Source of the DNA: JBBDNV01 sp040877415
GTDB lineage: Bacteria > Planctomycetota > Planctomycetia > Pirellulales > PALSA-1355
Assembly: GCA_040877415.1 (NCBI GenBank)
Contig: JBBDNV010000204.1
Location: 1-47,042 of the forward strand
DNA: 47,042 bases
Reading direction: 5' to 3'
The notes under the pieces are model-generated. The model was not told where the DNA came from. It saw only the letters and a program-made list of their open reading frames with translations, and made no database searches. This document shows positions 8,462-16,494 of the stretch, one piece after another. A program made the translations under genes and the position numbers. Each line of letters begins with the position of its first letter. Positions within the stretch are counted from its first letter, which is position 1.

Positions 8462-9289
8462 CTACGGCCGATAGGTGAAGTTGACGTCGCTGGCGTCGCC
8501 AGCGCCGACGGTGACGGTCTGTTGCTGCTTCCCCAGCTTTTCGTGCCAGATGGCCAACGTGTACTCGCCCGGCCCAAGGCCGTCGATGGTATACGTGCCG
8601 TCGTCATCGGACACGGCAAAGAATGGGTGCTCCATCACGAAGATATAGGCGTGCATCCAGGGATGGATGTCGCATTGCACCTCGATTTCGCGTTCGGGCG
8701 CGTCGAAGATGCGCTCGCGCGGTTCGGTGCCGGGCGGCTGCCCAAAATTGAAGGGCCGGCTCTTCAGCGGAAAGGAGCGCACGTTGTGCGTCACCGGATC
8801 GCCGTTGCCAACCAGCAGCCGCTGCCCGACGCGCATGCCCTGGACGCGCGGTCGATACATGCAGCCCTTCTGGTCGAGCGCGGCGGGCTTCTCGGGCATC
8901 GGATACTCGACCTTCGGCGCGCCGCGCCGCACGTAGACGAAGGCGTTTTTCACGCCCCCCTTGTCGCTGATGATCACGTCCTCGTCCAAGACCGGCTTGT
9001 CGCCGTGGAGCTCGATGCACTTGGCTTCCTTGCTCATGTTGACGACGCGCCGCTCGGGCGGCGGACCGTCGAAGACGACCCGGCCGCTCAGTTTCACGCC
9101 CCCCTTGGCACCGCTGGCCGCGGGCGTGGCGACGGGCCGGCCGCCCGGGACGCCGTCCGGGGCAGTGACCGTCTTGGAGGAGGAATCGGCCGTCGCATCC
9201 GACGGCGAGCCGCAGCCGGTCACCAACACCGGCAACAGAGCCGCAAGGCACGCGCGCAGCGGAACGTGGCGAAGTCCGGGATACGTCAT
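8462..9289 (-). CDS. Cupredoxin-like lipoprotein with carboxypeptidase-regulatory-like fold
   Basis: The 275-aa protein starts at ATG 9289; a longer frame to 9457 would run into the upstream coding gene. A lipoprotein signal ends in LVTGC. The mature part begins with a beta-rich segment (KLSGRVVFDGPPPERR). It then has THNVRSFP and VQCDIHPWMHAYI, giving a His...Cys-x2-His-x2-Met arrangement like type 1 copper sites. The C-terminus reads DDDGTYTIDGLGPGEYTLAIWH, as in carboxypeptidase regulatory-like domains. It is probably a periplasmic copper electron carrier or a binding protein. It is the last gene of the operon starting with the PQQ dehydrogenase; the gap to the preceding gene is 22 bp. Confidence 0.85.
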   Translation of the reverse strand: MTYPGLRHVPLRACLAALLPVLVTGCGSPSDATADSSSKTVTAPDGVPGGRPVATPAASGAKGGVKLSGRVVFDGPPPERRVVNMSKEAKCIELHGDKPVLDEDVIISDKGGVKNAFVYVRRGAPKVEYPMPEKPAALDQKGCMYRPRVQGMRVGQRLLVGNGDPVTHNVRSFPLKSRPFNFGQPPGTEPRERIFDAPEREIEVQCDIHPWMHAYIFVMEHPFFAVSDDDGTYTIDGLGPGEYTLAIWHEKLGKQQQTVTVGAGDASDVNFTYRP

Positions 9290-9311
9290 TTTCGAGTCTG
9301 GCCGTCGGCTG

Positions 9312-11033
9312 CTAGTCTCCGGAGTTCGCCGCCACCGCGCGCGATTCGTCCGTGGCCTCGTTGACCGTTCCGTCGAGCGAGATCCGGATGATCGAACCCA
9401 GTCGGCGCTCCGTGTGGCGGTTCGGCCAGTTCGAGTTGCAGACCCACACGCTGCCATCGTCGCCGAACTCGATCTCGCGCGTGTACGTCACGCGCGACGG
9501 CATCGGATATTCGATCAACTCCTCGGTGCTGGGGATGAACCGGAACATCGAGTCGCTGGTCGTCCCGCAAATCCAGATGTCGCCGGTCTGGGGATGGACG
9601 CTCAGGGCGTAGGGAAACTGGTTCTCCTTATTCGGCAGATCGTAGACGGTCCATTTCTCGGTCTCGGGATTGAACTTGGCAAACACGCCCGAGCCGCACC
9701 CCGGGACCCACACCATGCCGTCGGCAGCCACCTGCAGCCGGCGCGGCCCCGTGAAGGGAGGGTTCCACTCCTTGATGTCGCCGTCGGGCACTTCCGGCTT
9801 GACGCGTCCCACGCGATTGCCGTTGAGCTTCGTGTACCAGATGTGGCCGTTGGGCGCCACGTCGATGCCGTAAGGCGTTCGTCCGCGCGATTCGCCGACG
9901 CCCCGGCCAACGGCCTGATCCTGCGACGGCAGGTTGTAAAACTTACGAACGTTTTCGTGGTTGGGATCGAGACTGAAAACGCCGCGCCCGGCGTCGGTGT
10001 ACCAGACGACGCCTTGCTTATCGACTCGCAGCGTGTGCGGGTAGATGCCGCGTTTTGCCGGATCGGGCGCCGACGAGACGACCAGCCACTTCTCGGTTTT
10101 CACGTCGAACTTGGCCATCTTTCCGCCGATGGCGCAGGTGATCCAGATGTTGCCGTCCGCGTCGCACTCGAGCGAATGCGGCCCCATCGCCATCGGTTCG
10201 TCCGAATAAGGCTCCTTGCCGCCCGGTACGGCGTACACCTTGCGCTCGCCGCTCACCGGATCGAGGCTCACAAGCGCGTCGTTGGCCATGTCCACCGCCC
10301 AGACCAATCCGTTATGACCCAGCTCCAAATCGTGGATCATCGTCTGCCGCTTGTTGCCCATGTCCCACTCGACGACCCGCAAGGCCAGGGCCTTGCCCTT
10401 GGGCGCCTCGGGCGGCGTCCATTTGGCCCATTTCTTGGGAGCATTTTCGGCGTAGGTGTCGACCAGCTTCTTGACGATCGTCTTCTTCAGATCCTGGTGC
10501 AGCGCGCCGAAGCCGTCCATCCTGGTGATCATGACTTCCCAGTCGACCGGTTCTTCCGGCGTGCGGAAGCCGAACGTGCCGATCTGGTGGCAATACGTGC
10601 ACGACATCTTGAAGCTCATCCGCTCGTCTTCGTTCTCGATCTTCAACTCGCCGAACAGGCTGGTGCCGGTCCGCTGCGACAGCAGATCCTTGGCCGGCTC
10701 CAACACGAACCTGGCGTCCTTGTTGCCGTCGCCGGCGGCTATGTCGAGCTCGTCGGTAAGGTTGTCCTCAAAACCGACCAGCCGGGCGCGCAACGTGTAC
10801 AGCGTCGGGGGGAGCGCGTCCAGGATGAACCGGCCCTTCGAGTCGGTGAGCACCGAGACGCTCTTTTGATGATCCTCGTTGATGGCCGAAACGATGGCGC
10901 CGCGGAGCCCTTTGCCGGCGCTATCGACCACGGTGCCCTTGATGCTGCCGGTTTCCGCCGCCCAGGCGGCCGCGGTCATGGTCATGGTCATCGCGACCAA
11001 CGCCGCAATTTTTGCCCGCCAGATATTTCGCAT
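9312..11033 (-). CDS. CxxCH cytochrome / Vgb-like beta-propeller protein
   Basis: The 573-aa protein has a signal peptide (ending AAWAAE). A carboxypeptidase regulatory-like domain follows at about 28-112 (GSIKGTVVDSAGKGLRGAIV). A heme c motif CTYCH lies at 145-149. From about residue 215 there is a six- or seven-bladed propeller with repeated 'DxxGxIWxT' strands, like virginiamycin B lyase or SMP-30/NHL propellers (CDADGNIWITCAIG, DKQGVVWYTDAGRG, APNGHIWYTKLNGN). True Vgb lyases are cytoplasmic and lack heme, so a lyase role is unlikely. A periplasmic redox partner or sensor is more likely. The ATG follows AAGGAG. It is the third gene of the operon. Confidence 0.87.
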   Translation of the reverse strand: MRNIWRAKIAALVAMTMTMTAAAWAAETGSIKGTVVDSAGKGLRGAIVSAINEDHQKSVSVLTDSKGRFILDALPPTLYTLRARLVGFEDNLTDELDIAAGDGNKDARFVLEPAKDLLSQRTGTSLFGELKIENEDERMSFKMSCTYCHQIGTFGFRTPEEPVDWEVMITRMDGFGALHQDLKKTIVKKLVDTYAENAPKKWAKWTPPEAPKGKALALRVVEWDMGNKRQTMIHDLELGHNGLVWAVDMANDALVSLDPVSGERKVYAVPGGKEPYSDEPMAMGPHSLECDADGNIWITCAIGGKMAKFDVKTEKWLVVSSAPDPAKRGIYPHTLRVDKQGVVWYTDAGRGVFSLDPNHENVRKFYNLPSQDQAVGRGVGESRGRTPYGIDVAPNGHIWYTKLNGNRVGRVKPEVPDGDIKEWNPPFTGPRRLQVAADGMVWVPGCGSGVFAKFNPETEKWTVYDLPNKENQFPYALSVHPQTGDIWICGTTSDSMFRFIPSTEELIEYPMPSRVTYTREIEFGDDGSVWVCNSNWPNRHTERRLGSIIRISLDGTVNEATDESRAVAANSGD

Positions 11034-11119
11034 CGCTCGATTCTCCTTATTGATAAGAGTGCTCGCGGGGCCGGCCGCGAGCCTGATGGTTGTTCGAGAT
11101 GGGTGTGATTATCGCGCCG

Positions 11120-11836
11120 CTACTCGGAGAAATCAAGCTCCACGGGCTGAATCACGACGTCGACCAGGTACTCGCGAAACTTGTCCCGTTCGACCGATTC
11201 GAGCGACCGCAAAAAGGCCGCCACCTGCCGCACCTCGGCGTCGGTGAGCGCGATTTTTCCGACCTCGATTTCGACGCCGGCCCGCTTGTCGTCCCGGGCG
11301 ATTCGTCCGTTTTTCACGTGCCTGGCGATGGCTTCCTCGAGCGTGGCGGCGCTGCCGTCCTGGAAAAACGACTTCTTTTCGCGCAGGTCTCGCAAGGGCG
11401 GCGTACGAATCGGATCTTTCGCCGTGCCGATGTTGTGTTTCGCGTGGTCGGTGAAATCCGGCACGCTGTGACACGCCGTGCAGTTGCCGATGCCCGTGGC
11501 GTCGCCGTAGGTGCGGATGAACATCAGCCAGCCGCGGAAAGCGTCGTCGCTAAAACCTTTTGTCGGGCGTTTGATCAGGATGCGGCCGGCCTGGTTCCCC
11601 AGGCGCGATTCCATGAAGCCCCAATAATCGTCGGCCGTCTCGTCCTTGGTGAATATCTCCTGGAGTCGATTCATTTTCATGAAGGCATCGTAGGGCGCGG
11701 TGTATTTCGCGTCCGTTACGACCCGGCCCGATTGACGTTGAGCCGCCGCGTGCCGCGCAGCGCCGACGAGCGCGCCGCAGAGAATCCCGACGAAAACGGC
11801 AAAAGCGCCGACGCGTTGGTTGAAGCTGCGTCCCAC
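11120..11836 (-). CDS. Periplasmic mono-heme cytochrome c
   Basis: The 238-aa protein has a signal peptide (GALVGAARHAAAQ) and one heme motif CTACH in the context GNCTACHSVPDFTD. A later segment RTPPLRDLREKKSFFQDGSA and DAEVRQVAAFLRSL matches the C-terminal part of di-heme cytochrome c peroxidase-like proteins, although only one CxxCH is present. The start is GTG at 11836 with GGAGGG upstream. It is encoded 45 bp after the quinoprotein dehydrogenase, so it is the likely electron acceptor for that enzyme. Confidence 0.87.
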   Translation of the reverse strand: MGRSFNQRVGAFAVFVGILCGALVGAARHAAAQRQSGRVVTDAKYTAPYDAFMKMNRLQEIFTKDETADDYWGFMESRLGNQAGRILIKRPTKGFSDDAFRGWLMFIRTYGDATGIGNCTACHSVPDFTDHAKHNIGTAKDPIRTPPLRDLREKKSFFQDGSAATLEEAIARHVKNGRIARDDKRAGVEIEVGKIALTDAEVRQVAAFLRSLESVERDKFREYLVDVVIQPVELDFSE

Positions 11837-11881
11837 GATGTCTTCCCTCCACCAATTCTCCGGTGAAAATCAAAGGCGCCG

Positions 11882-13843
11882 TCAAGGCAGCGCGAAAGCG
11901 ACGAGCTCCGACTTCTGACCCATTCCGCCGACGGCCAGCACGATGTATTGCTTGCCGCCGGCCAGATACGTCATCGGGGTGCCGTGCGGCGTGGCGTCGA
12001 TCTGGCGCTCCAACAGCAGCTTGCCCGTCGCCTTGTCGAAGGCGCGCAAGTATCCCGTCGTTCCCATCCGCATCGCCAGGTTGCGCGGGTCTTCCTGGGC
12101 TTGGATCACGAACAGCAGCTCCTTGGTCAGCACTCCGCCGCCGTTGGAAAAGACGCCGTTGGCCGCCGCGCCCAAGGGGCCGAGCCCCAGGTGCTTGATG
12201 GCCGGATGATCCCGCGGTCCGTCGCCGTGCGGCACTTGCCATACGATTTCTCCGCGGCCCAGGTCGATCGCCGTAATGCGTCCGTAGGGAGGCTTGACGA
12301 GCGGCAGGCCCTGGGGCCCCGAGACCGTGAACTGACCGGTTCGCAGGTAACGGAAACCCGATCGTTCCTGATCCGGCTCACTGAGCCCGATAACGAACGG
12401 CAACGTCATTGACGAGACATAAAGGATGCCCGTTTCGGGGTCGACGGCCGCTCCGCCCCAATTGGCGCCGCCGGCCGGCCCGGGCAGTTGCAACGTCCCC
12501 TTGCGCCCGCCCTCGCCGATCACGATCGGCGGCGTGAACATCGGACCCGATGCATATTGCTTCAGGATTTCGATCGCCCCGGCGCGCAGCTCGGGCGTGA
12601 AGTCGATCAAGTCGTCCTCGGTCACGCCTTGCCGTTCGAACGGCGGCGGCCTGGTCGGAAACGGCTGAGTCGGCGCCGTCTGCTCGCCCGGTACCGTGGA
12701 TTGGGGAACGGACCGCTCCTCGATGGGCCAGACGGGCTCACCGGTCACGCGGTTGAATACGTAGCAGAATCCCTGCTTGCTCACCTGCGCTACCGCTTTG
12801 ACGACCTTTCCGTCGACCTTGATATCAACCAGATTCGGGCCGCAGGGGAAATCGTAATCCCATAGTCCATGGTGTACCGCCTGGAAATGCCACACCCGCT
12901 TGCCGCTCTGGGCATCCAGGCAGGCCAGGCATTCGGCGAACAAGTTGTCGCCGTGTCGATGTCCGCCGTACCAGTCATTGGTGGGCGTGCTCAAGGGCAG
13001 GTAGACGTAACCCAGCTCTTCGTCGGCGCTGATCGTCGACCAGACGTTCGTGTTGCCGGCCACTTTCCAAGAGTCTTCTTCCCAGGTCTCGACGCCGAAC
13101 TCGCCATCCTGGGGAATGGAGTGAAAGATCCACTTCTGCCTGCCGGTTCGCACGTCGTAACCGCGCACGTGTCCCGGCGGCATGCTGGGCTGCGTCGGGG
13201 CATCAAACACGATCGAGCCGACGACGATCGTGTCGCGGCAAACCACCGGCGGCGAATTGAAACCGTACTGCCGCTCGTTGATCGTGCGTCCCAGCCCTTG
13301 GGCCAGGTCGACCTGGCCGCCGCTGCCGAACTGCGGATCCGGTTTTCCGGTCGCCACGTCGATGGAAAGGAGCTGTCGCCCGCCCGTGGCGATGATGATC
13401 CGCCTTTGTTCGCCGTCGGTCCAGTACTCGACGCCGCGGTGCTGAAACCCGGTGTTCGTGGGTCGGCCCCGCTCGTAACTTTTGGGGTCGTAGACCCACA
13501 GCGTGCTGCCCGTCACGGCGTCAATCGCCGCCACCTGGCTCATGCCCGTGCTCGCGTAGAGCACGCCGTCGACCAAAAGTGGCGTGACTTTGAACTGCCC
13601 GGGCTGGCCGGCCGCCTTGGGAAGTTGGCTGTCGACCGATTCCCAGCGCCAGGCAATCTTCAGTTGATCGACGTTCGCGCGGTTGATCTGGTCGAGCGCC
13701 GAGTACCGCGAGTGTCCGCGGTCGGCGCCGTAGTGATGCCACTGTCCGGCCGCGGCGCCGTCCTGGGCGGCCGATAAATCCGCGAAAGAAAGGCACCACG
13801 TTGCGCAAACCAAGAGCGTGTGTAGCTTCAGGAACGTGTGCAC
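11882..13843 (-). CDS. PQQ-dependent (quinoprotein) dehydrogenase
   Basis: The 653-aa protein has a signal peptide (SFADLSAAQ). The N-terminal quinoprotein signature QWHHYGADRGHSRYSALDQI is followed by propeller strands typical of glucose/alcohol quinoprotein dehydrogenases (LLVDGVLYASTGMSQVAAID, ATGKLLLERQIDATPHGTPM). It would oxidise an alcohol or sugar in the periplasm with pyrroloquinoline quinone as cofactor. No transmembrane domain like that of membrane glucose dehydrogenase is seen, and no heme domain is fused; electrons would pass to the cytochrome encoded next. GTG start at 13843 with GGAGG upstream. First gene of a four-gene operon. No pqq biosynthesis genes are in the window. Confidence 0.9.
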   Translation of the reverse strand: MHTFLKLHTLLVCATWCLSFADLSAAQDGAAAGQWHHYGADRGHSRYSALDQINRANVDQLKIAWRWESVDSQLPKAAGQPGQFKVTPLLVDGVLYASTGMSQVAAIDAVTGSTLWVYDPKSYERGRPTNTGFQHRGVEYWTDGEQRRIIIATGGRQLLSIDVATGKPDPQFGSGGQVDLAQGLGRTINERQYGFNSPPVVCRDTIVVGSIVFDAPTQPSMPPGHVRGYDVRTGRQKWIFHSIPQDGEFGVETWEEDSWKVAGNTNVWSTISADEELGYVYLPLSTPTNDWYGGHRHGDNLFAECLACLDAQSGKRVWHFQAVHHGLWDYDFPCGPNLVDIKVDGKVVKAVAQVSKQGFCYVFNRVTGEPVWPIEERSVPQSTVPGEQTAPTQPFPTRPPPFERQGVTEDDLIDFTPELRAGAIEILKQYASGPMFTPPIVIGEGGRKGTLQLPGPAGGANWGGAAVDPETGILYVSSMTLPFVIGLSEPDQERSGFRYLRTGQFTVSGPQGLPLVKPPYGRITAIDLGRGEIVWQVPHGDGPRDHPAIKHLGLGPLGAAANGVFSNGGGVLTKELLFVIQAQEDPRNLAMRMGTTGYLRAFDKATGKLLLERQIDATPHGTPMTYLAGGKQYIVLAVGGMGQKSELVAFALP

Positions 13844-14041
13844 TCGTTGCGTCCTCCGATTTGCTTAACCGCGATGGCCCCCATTCTCATCCACGCACTG
13901 GCCAGGTGCAAATCGCGCCGCTCCCGGGTCGCATCGGGCCGCAAGATCGCACCCGTTGCCGCGGCCTGAAAGCGGCAACTCGGGGTCGGCCACGAGCGAT
14001 CACCCCCGCGCGGTTTCAGCGGGATTGCCGTCTTTCGCCGG

Positions 14042-14126
14042 GAACAATGACGCGCTCGGCGCCTGTCCCCCGAGGAAAGTACGCCTGGACAGATTCGAAC
14101 TGCCGACCTACGGTTTAGGAAACCGT
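14042..14126. repeat. Left direct repeat of tRNA-Arg 3' half plus trailer (candidate att site)
   Basis: These 85 bp match 31359-31442 with about four differences, including one single-base indel. The match starts in the tRNA trailer (GAACAATGACGCGC) and runs through the T-arm into the anticodon stem, ending in AAACCGT. Beyond that point the sequences are unrelated. Its geometry fits an integration duplication at a tRNA 3' end. Confidence 0.8.
14080..14126 (-). pseudogene. 3' fragment of tRNA-Arg(CCT)
   Basis: Read on the minus strand, the fragment contains the anticodon arm (ACGGT TTCCTAA ACCGT), variable loop, T-arm and 3' acceptor strand of the tRNA at 31396-31468. It lacks the 5' acceptor strand and D-arm. 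One base of the T-stem has changed. It cannot make a functional tRNA. Confidence 0.85.
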
Positions 14127-14156
14127 CGGGCCGAATCGGCAACGGGCGACAGTGTA

Positions 14157-14315
14157 ATGACTTGCGGCGACGTGCCGTTCGTCCAGGCGGATTGCTTGGC
14201 GTTTTTGGCGCAAGAGTCGCCCGACTTAGCGCTGGTCGTCGAGCGCTGGGACGGGCTGCCCGAACCGGTCCAGGCTGGCATTGCCGCAATGGTCAAAGCA
14301 TCATCACCAAATTGA
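14157..14315 (+). CDS. Short ORF next to the candidate att site
   Basis: The 52-codon frame begins MTCGDVPFVQADCLAFLAQE and ends VVERWDGLPEPVQAGIAAMV plus KASSPN. The 'W..LP..v.agI.aMV' ending is one I associate, from memory, with short planctomycete ORFs lying beside tRNA-targeting integrases. It is immediately next to the duplicated tRNA fragment. It could be an integrase-linked small protein or a remnant; function unknown. Confidence 0.4.
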   Translation: MTCGDVPFVQADCLAFLAQESPDLALVVERWDGLPEPVQAGIAAMVKASSPN

Positions 14316-14341
14316 TCGTGCGCCTCGGCCCTCAGCACGAA

Positions 14342-14371
14342 CAAATCAAAGTTCAAATCCAGTCGCCCCGA
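14342..14371 (+). repeat. Divergent copy of the AAGTTCAA/TCCAGTCGCCCCGA repeat
   Basis: Contains AAAGTTCAAATCCAGTCGCC and CCGA. It shares both halves with copies at 16272, 20844 and 29650 but lacks the six-base linker TAGGCG. It runs directly into the hairpin at 14371-14397. Confidence 0.6.
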
Positions 14372-14397
14372 TTTTTGCGGCCCGCGGCCGCAAAAAT
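14371..14397. terminator. Bidirectional hairpin terminator
   Basis: ATTTTTGCGGCC CGC GGCCGCAAAAAT is a perfect 12-bp inverted repeat with a three-base loop. It is flanked on both strands by A/T-tract ends, so it reads as an intrinsic terminator in either direction. It lies between the short ORF ending at 14315 and the four-helix-bundle remnant. Confidence 0.75.
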
Positions 14398-14406
14398 AGA
14401 GCAGGA

Positions 14407-14510
14407 GAGATGTAGAGAGGAGAAAGGAGAGCCAAGCAACGAAGACTTCGCAGTGAAGCGTTGAAGCACGGCACGCCCTCCTGCGGTCTCCTCTCTCCTC
14501 TCTACTTTCT
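14407..14510. repeat. Purine-rich imperfect inverted repeat upstream of the four-helix-bundle gene
   Basis: The arms at 14407-14430 (GAGATGTAGAGAGGAGAAAG...) and 14487-14510 (TCTCCTCTCTCCTCTCTACT...) are nearly complementary and are separated by about 56 bp. They would form a long stem just before the ATG at 14530. Whether it is regulatory or a mobile-element relic is unknown. Confidence 0.6.
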
Positions 14511-14529
14511 TGCCTTGGGGCACCACGCC

Positions 14530-14889
14530 ATGGCCTTCGCGTTCGAGAAGCTCCAGGTCTATCAGAAGGCAATCACCTTTGCCGATAAGATCTGCACGCT
14601 CACGCGCGACCTCCCTCGCGGCTATTTCTTCTTGGCCGATCAATTGAACCACGCGGCGCTCTCGATCGCCCCCAACATCACCGAAGACAATGGCCGGTAC
14701 TCCGCGCTGTCGGCAGACCGCGGGACCATGGACGCTGTGCGGCCACCGTGCGGCCACCGTCGTTCCTTGCTCCGTTTCAGAGCGGATGGTAATCTCGGGA
14801 GGGCGCCATTCGTGTGGTCGCCCACGCGGCAACCGCTTTTTTCGGCGGATAGTCGTGCGGCACACGGTTCCAATCTCTCCCTTGTGTAG
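14530..14889 (+). pseudogene. Four-helix-bundle (23S rRNA IVS-type) protein, disrupted
   Basis: From ATG 14530 the first ~58 codons (AFEKLQVYQKAITFADKICT...LPRGYFFLADQLNHAALSIA...NITEDNGRY) match the N-terminal half of the four-helix-bundle family often encoded in 23S rRNA intervening sequences. Members usually continue with a second pair of helices. Here the frame turns into unrelated Arg/Pro-rich sequence after about 14703 (an 8-bp direct repeat GTGCGGCC lies at 14738-14757). The gene therefore looks broken by rearrangement, although the frame stays open to 14889. Confidence 0.7.
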
Positions 14890-14897
14890 AGACAGCG

Positions 14898-16169
14898 ATG
14901 CGCCAACGCTGGGTAGTTTGGAAGTTGATGAGAGAGTTGAGGAGCTCACCCGATAGCCCTCGTGTGATCGCCAACCTAGTCGAGATTGGCGCGCCTGCGG
15001 TGCGATCTCTAACACGCGCGCTGAGATACAACGATGCATTTGGGGCGCGCGCGCTCGACGCATTGATCAGGATAGGCACTCCCTCCGTTTTGCCGCTTAT
15101 CGAGGTGCTGTCGGATAGCGAATACGGCCCTCTGAGTCGGCTGCTTCATCGTCATCTTAAGCAACGAGGCTTCTGCGAGGCGGTCGCGACTGCACTGGGT
15201 GAAATTGGCGACAGGCGAGCGACTAAACCGCTATGTTGCCTGCTCGACGACGACAGCGCGCCATCTGTGCGCTCTGCCATCCTCCAGGCGTTGATCAAGA
15301 TCGGCGCCAAGCATCGCGACCAGCTCTCCATGATTCACGATGCGCTGGCGATGGCGGAATGCGACGGTGCGAGGGATGCACTTGAGGCAATTGAGCAATA
15401 TGCAACCGAATATGGAACGATAGTACGCCGCCACATGGATGATGGCACGGCAGCATTGAGGCCGCTGATTGCAAAGCTTACTTGTAAGGACATCTCAGTA
15501 CGCGATGCAGCAATTGAAGCACTAGGAAGCATGTCCGATCCTGAGATAGTGCGGCCATTGGTACAGTTGTGGCACGATACAGTCCTTGTATCGCGCCCTC
15601 CCAGTGGTTGGAGGCTATATCTTTTTGAAAGGCGGACGAGGCCCCCCTATGAGACGACTATGCGCCGGACCGTAGGGGCATTGACGTCTGAGGAAACAAT
15701 CCCCGTGCGCCTGGGTCAGTCGGTCCCGACGCATGTTGTCGATGCCTTGATAGCTCCGTTGAGTAAGCATCGCGCTGGTGGCCCTCTGTGGGATTCAGCA
15801 CTTAGAATCCTTGCCGGAATTGGAAGCGCAGTTGCGATCGACCCGATACTTGATTCCCTCGATTCTCTGGAATGGCGGAGCGAATCTGATGGTTATTGGG
15901 AATCCGACTATCGGCGAACAGCTGCCCACCTGCAGCAGATTGCAGCATGGCCTGTCGATACGCTGGTCAAAATCATGGAAAAGGATGCCTCGGGTGCAAA
16001 ACGGGCTACCTTGGAGAGGCTCGTCCAGAGAAGCTGGCGTGTGCCGATAACGTGCCGCTACATATCGGATTCCCATGAAGCAGACGCCGAGCATAAAGCA
16101 GACACCGAGATTGACGGACAATCTTTGCAACGACTCGCGATGCTGGAACTTCAACGCCGTGATTCCTGA
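14898..16169 (+). CDS. HEAT-repeat protein
   Basis: The 423-aa protein is made of helical pairs with HEAT/PBS-lyase-like spacing. Examples are IGAPAVRSLTRALRYNDAFG, IGTPSVLPLIEVLSDSEYG, LGEIGDRRATKPLCCLLDDD and LGSMSDPEIVRPLVQLW. HEAT repeats give a curved scaffold for protein binding; no enzyme domain is seen. Base composition is visibly less GC-rich than the neighbours, and codons such as ATA and TTG are common. That suggests a foreign origin, consistent with the surrounding candidate island. It has no close same-strand neighbours. The start is supported only by a weak GAGA. Confidence 0.8.
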   Translation: MRQRWVVWKLMRELRSSPDSPRVIANLVEIGAPAVRSLTRALRYNDAFGARALDALIRIGTPSVLPLIEVLSDSEYGPLSRLLHRHLKQRGFCEAVATALGEIGDRRATKPLCCLLDDDSAPSVRSAILQALIKIGAKHRDQLSMIHDALAMAECDGARDALEAIEQYATEYGTIVRRHMDDGTAALRPLIAKLTCKDISVRDAAIEALGSMSDPEIVRPLVQLWHDTVLVSRPPSGWRLYLFERRTRPPYETTMRRTVGALTSEETIPVRLGQSVPTHVVDALIAPLSKHRAGGPLWDSALRILAGIGSAVAIDPILDSLDSLEWRSESDGYWESDYRRTAAHLQQIAAWPVDTLVKIMEKDASGAKRATLERLVQRSWRVPITCRYISDSHEADAEHKADTEIDGQSLQRLAMLELQRRDS

Positions 16170-16494
16170 GCGCCGCAAAAGGCGCGCATGCAAATCTGTC
16201 GACCGGGTAGTTCCGCAAGTCTTTGTCCGGCAGAACGAAGAAACGCTGGCCAATGATTTAGAGCGTCCCAAAAAAAGTTCAATAGGCGTCCAGTCGCCCC
16301 GACTATTCTTCGAAACTGGACCTTCGGCGAGAACGTCGAAGGGCTTTCTTATTTCGTGGACGAGAGTTGCGCCGTCAGAAGGATGGTTCAAACGAATCGC
16401 GGAAAATCAGGGGTTTTCTTCGACAGGCATCGCAAGTGTTTGAAACCGCGTGAGATAGCGCGGTTCAAAAGCGGTCGCTGCTGCTCCGGCCGAA
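16170..16494. other. Intergenic region between convergent genes
   Basis: Apart from the repeat at 16272-16313 nothing gene-like is seen. The HEAT gene and the gene ending at 16495 converge here; no strong intrinsic terminator was found. Confidence 0.5.
16272..16313 (+). repeat. Dispersed repeat with AGTCG-CCC-CGACT hairpin
   Basis: Core AAAAGTTCAATAGGCGTCCA followed by GTCGCCCCGACTATTCTTCGAA. Nearly identical to 20844-20885 and, for its first ~30 bp, to 29650. The centre can fold (AGTCG/CGACT), with AATAG/CTATT also complementary. Confidence 0.8.

Noticed and set aside
9312..11033. Virginiamycin B lyase resistance gene
   Set aside because: The propeller resembles Vgb, but the protein is exported, carries a heme motif and sits in a redox operon.
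8961..11108. Long plus-strand open frame (715 codons)
   Set aside because: It is antisense to the CxxCH/propeller and lipoprotein genes, has no recognisable domain and Arg/His/Val-skewed composition typical of shadow frames in GC-rich DNA.
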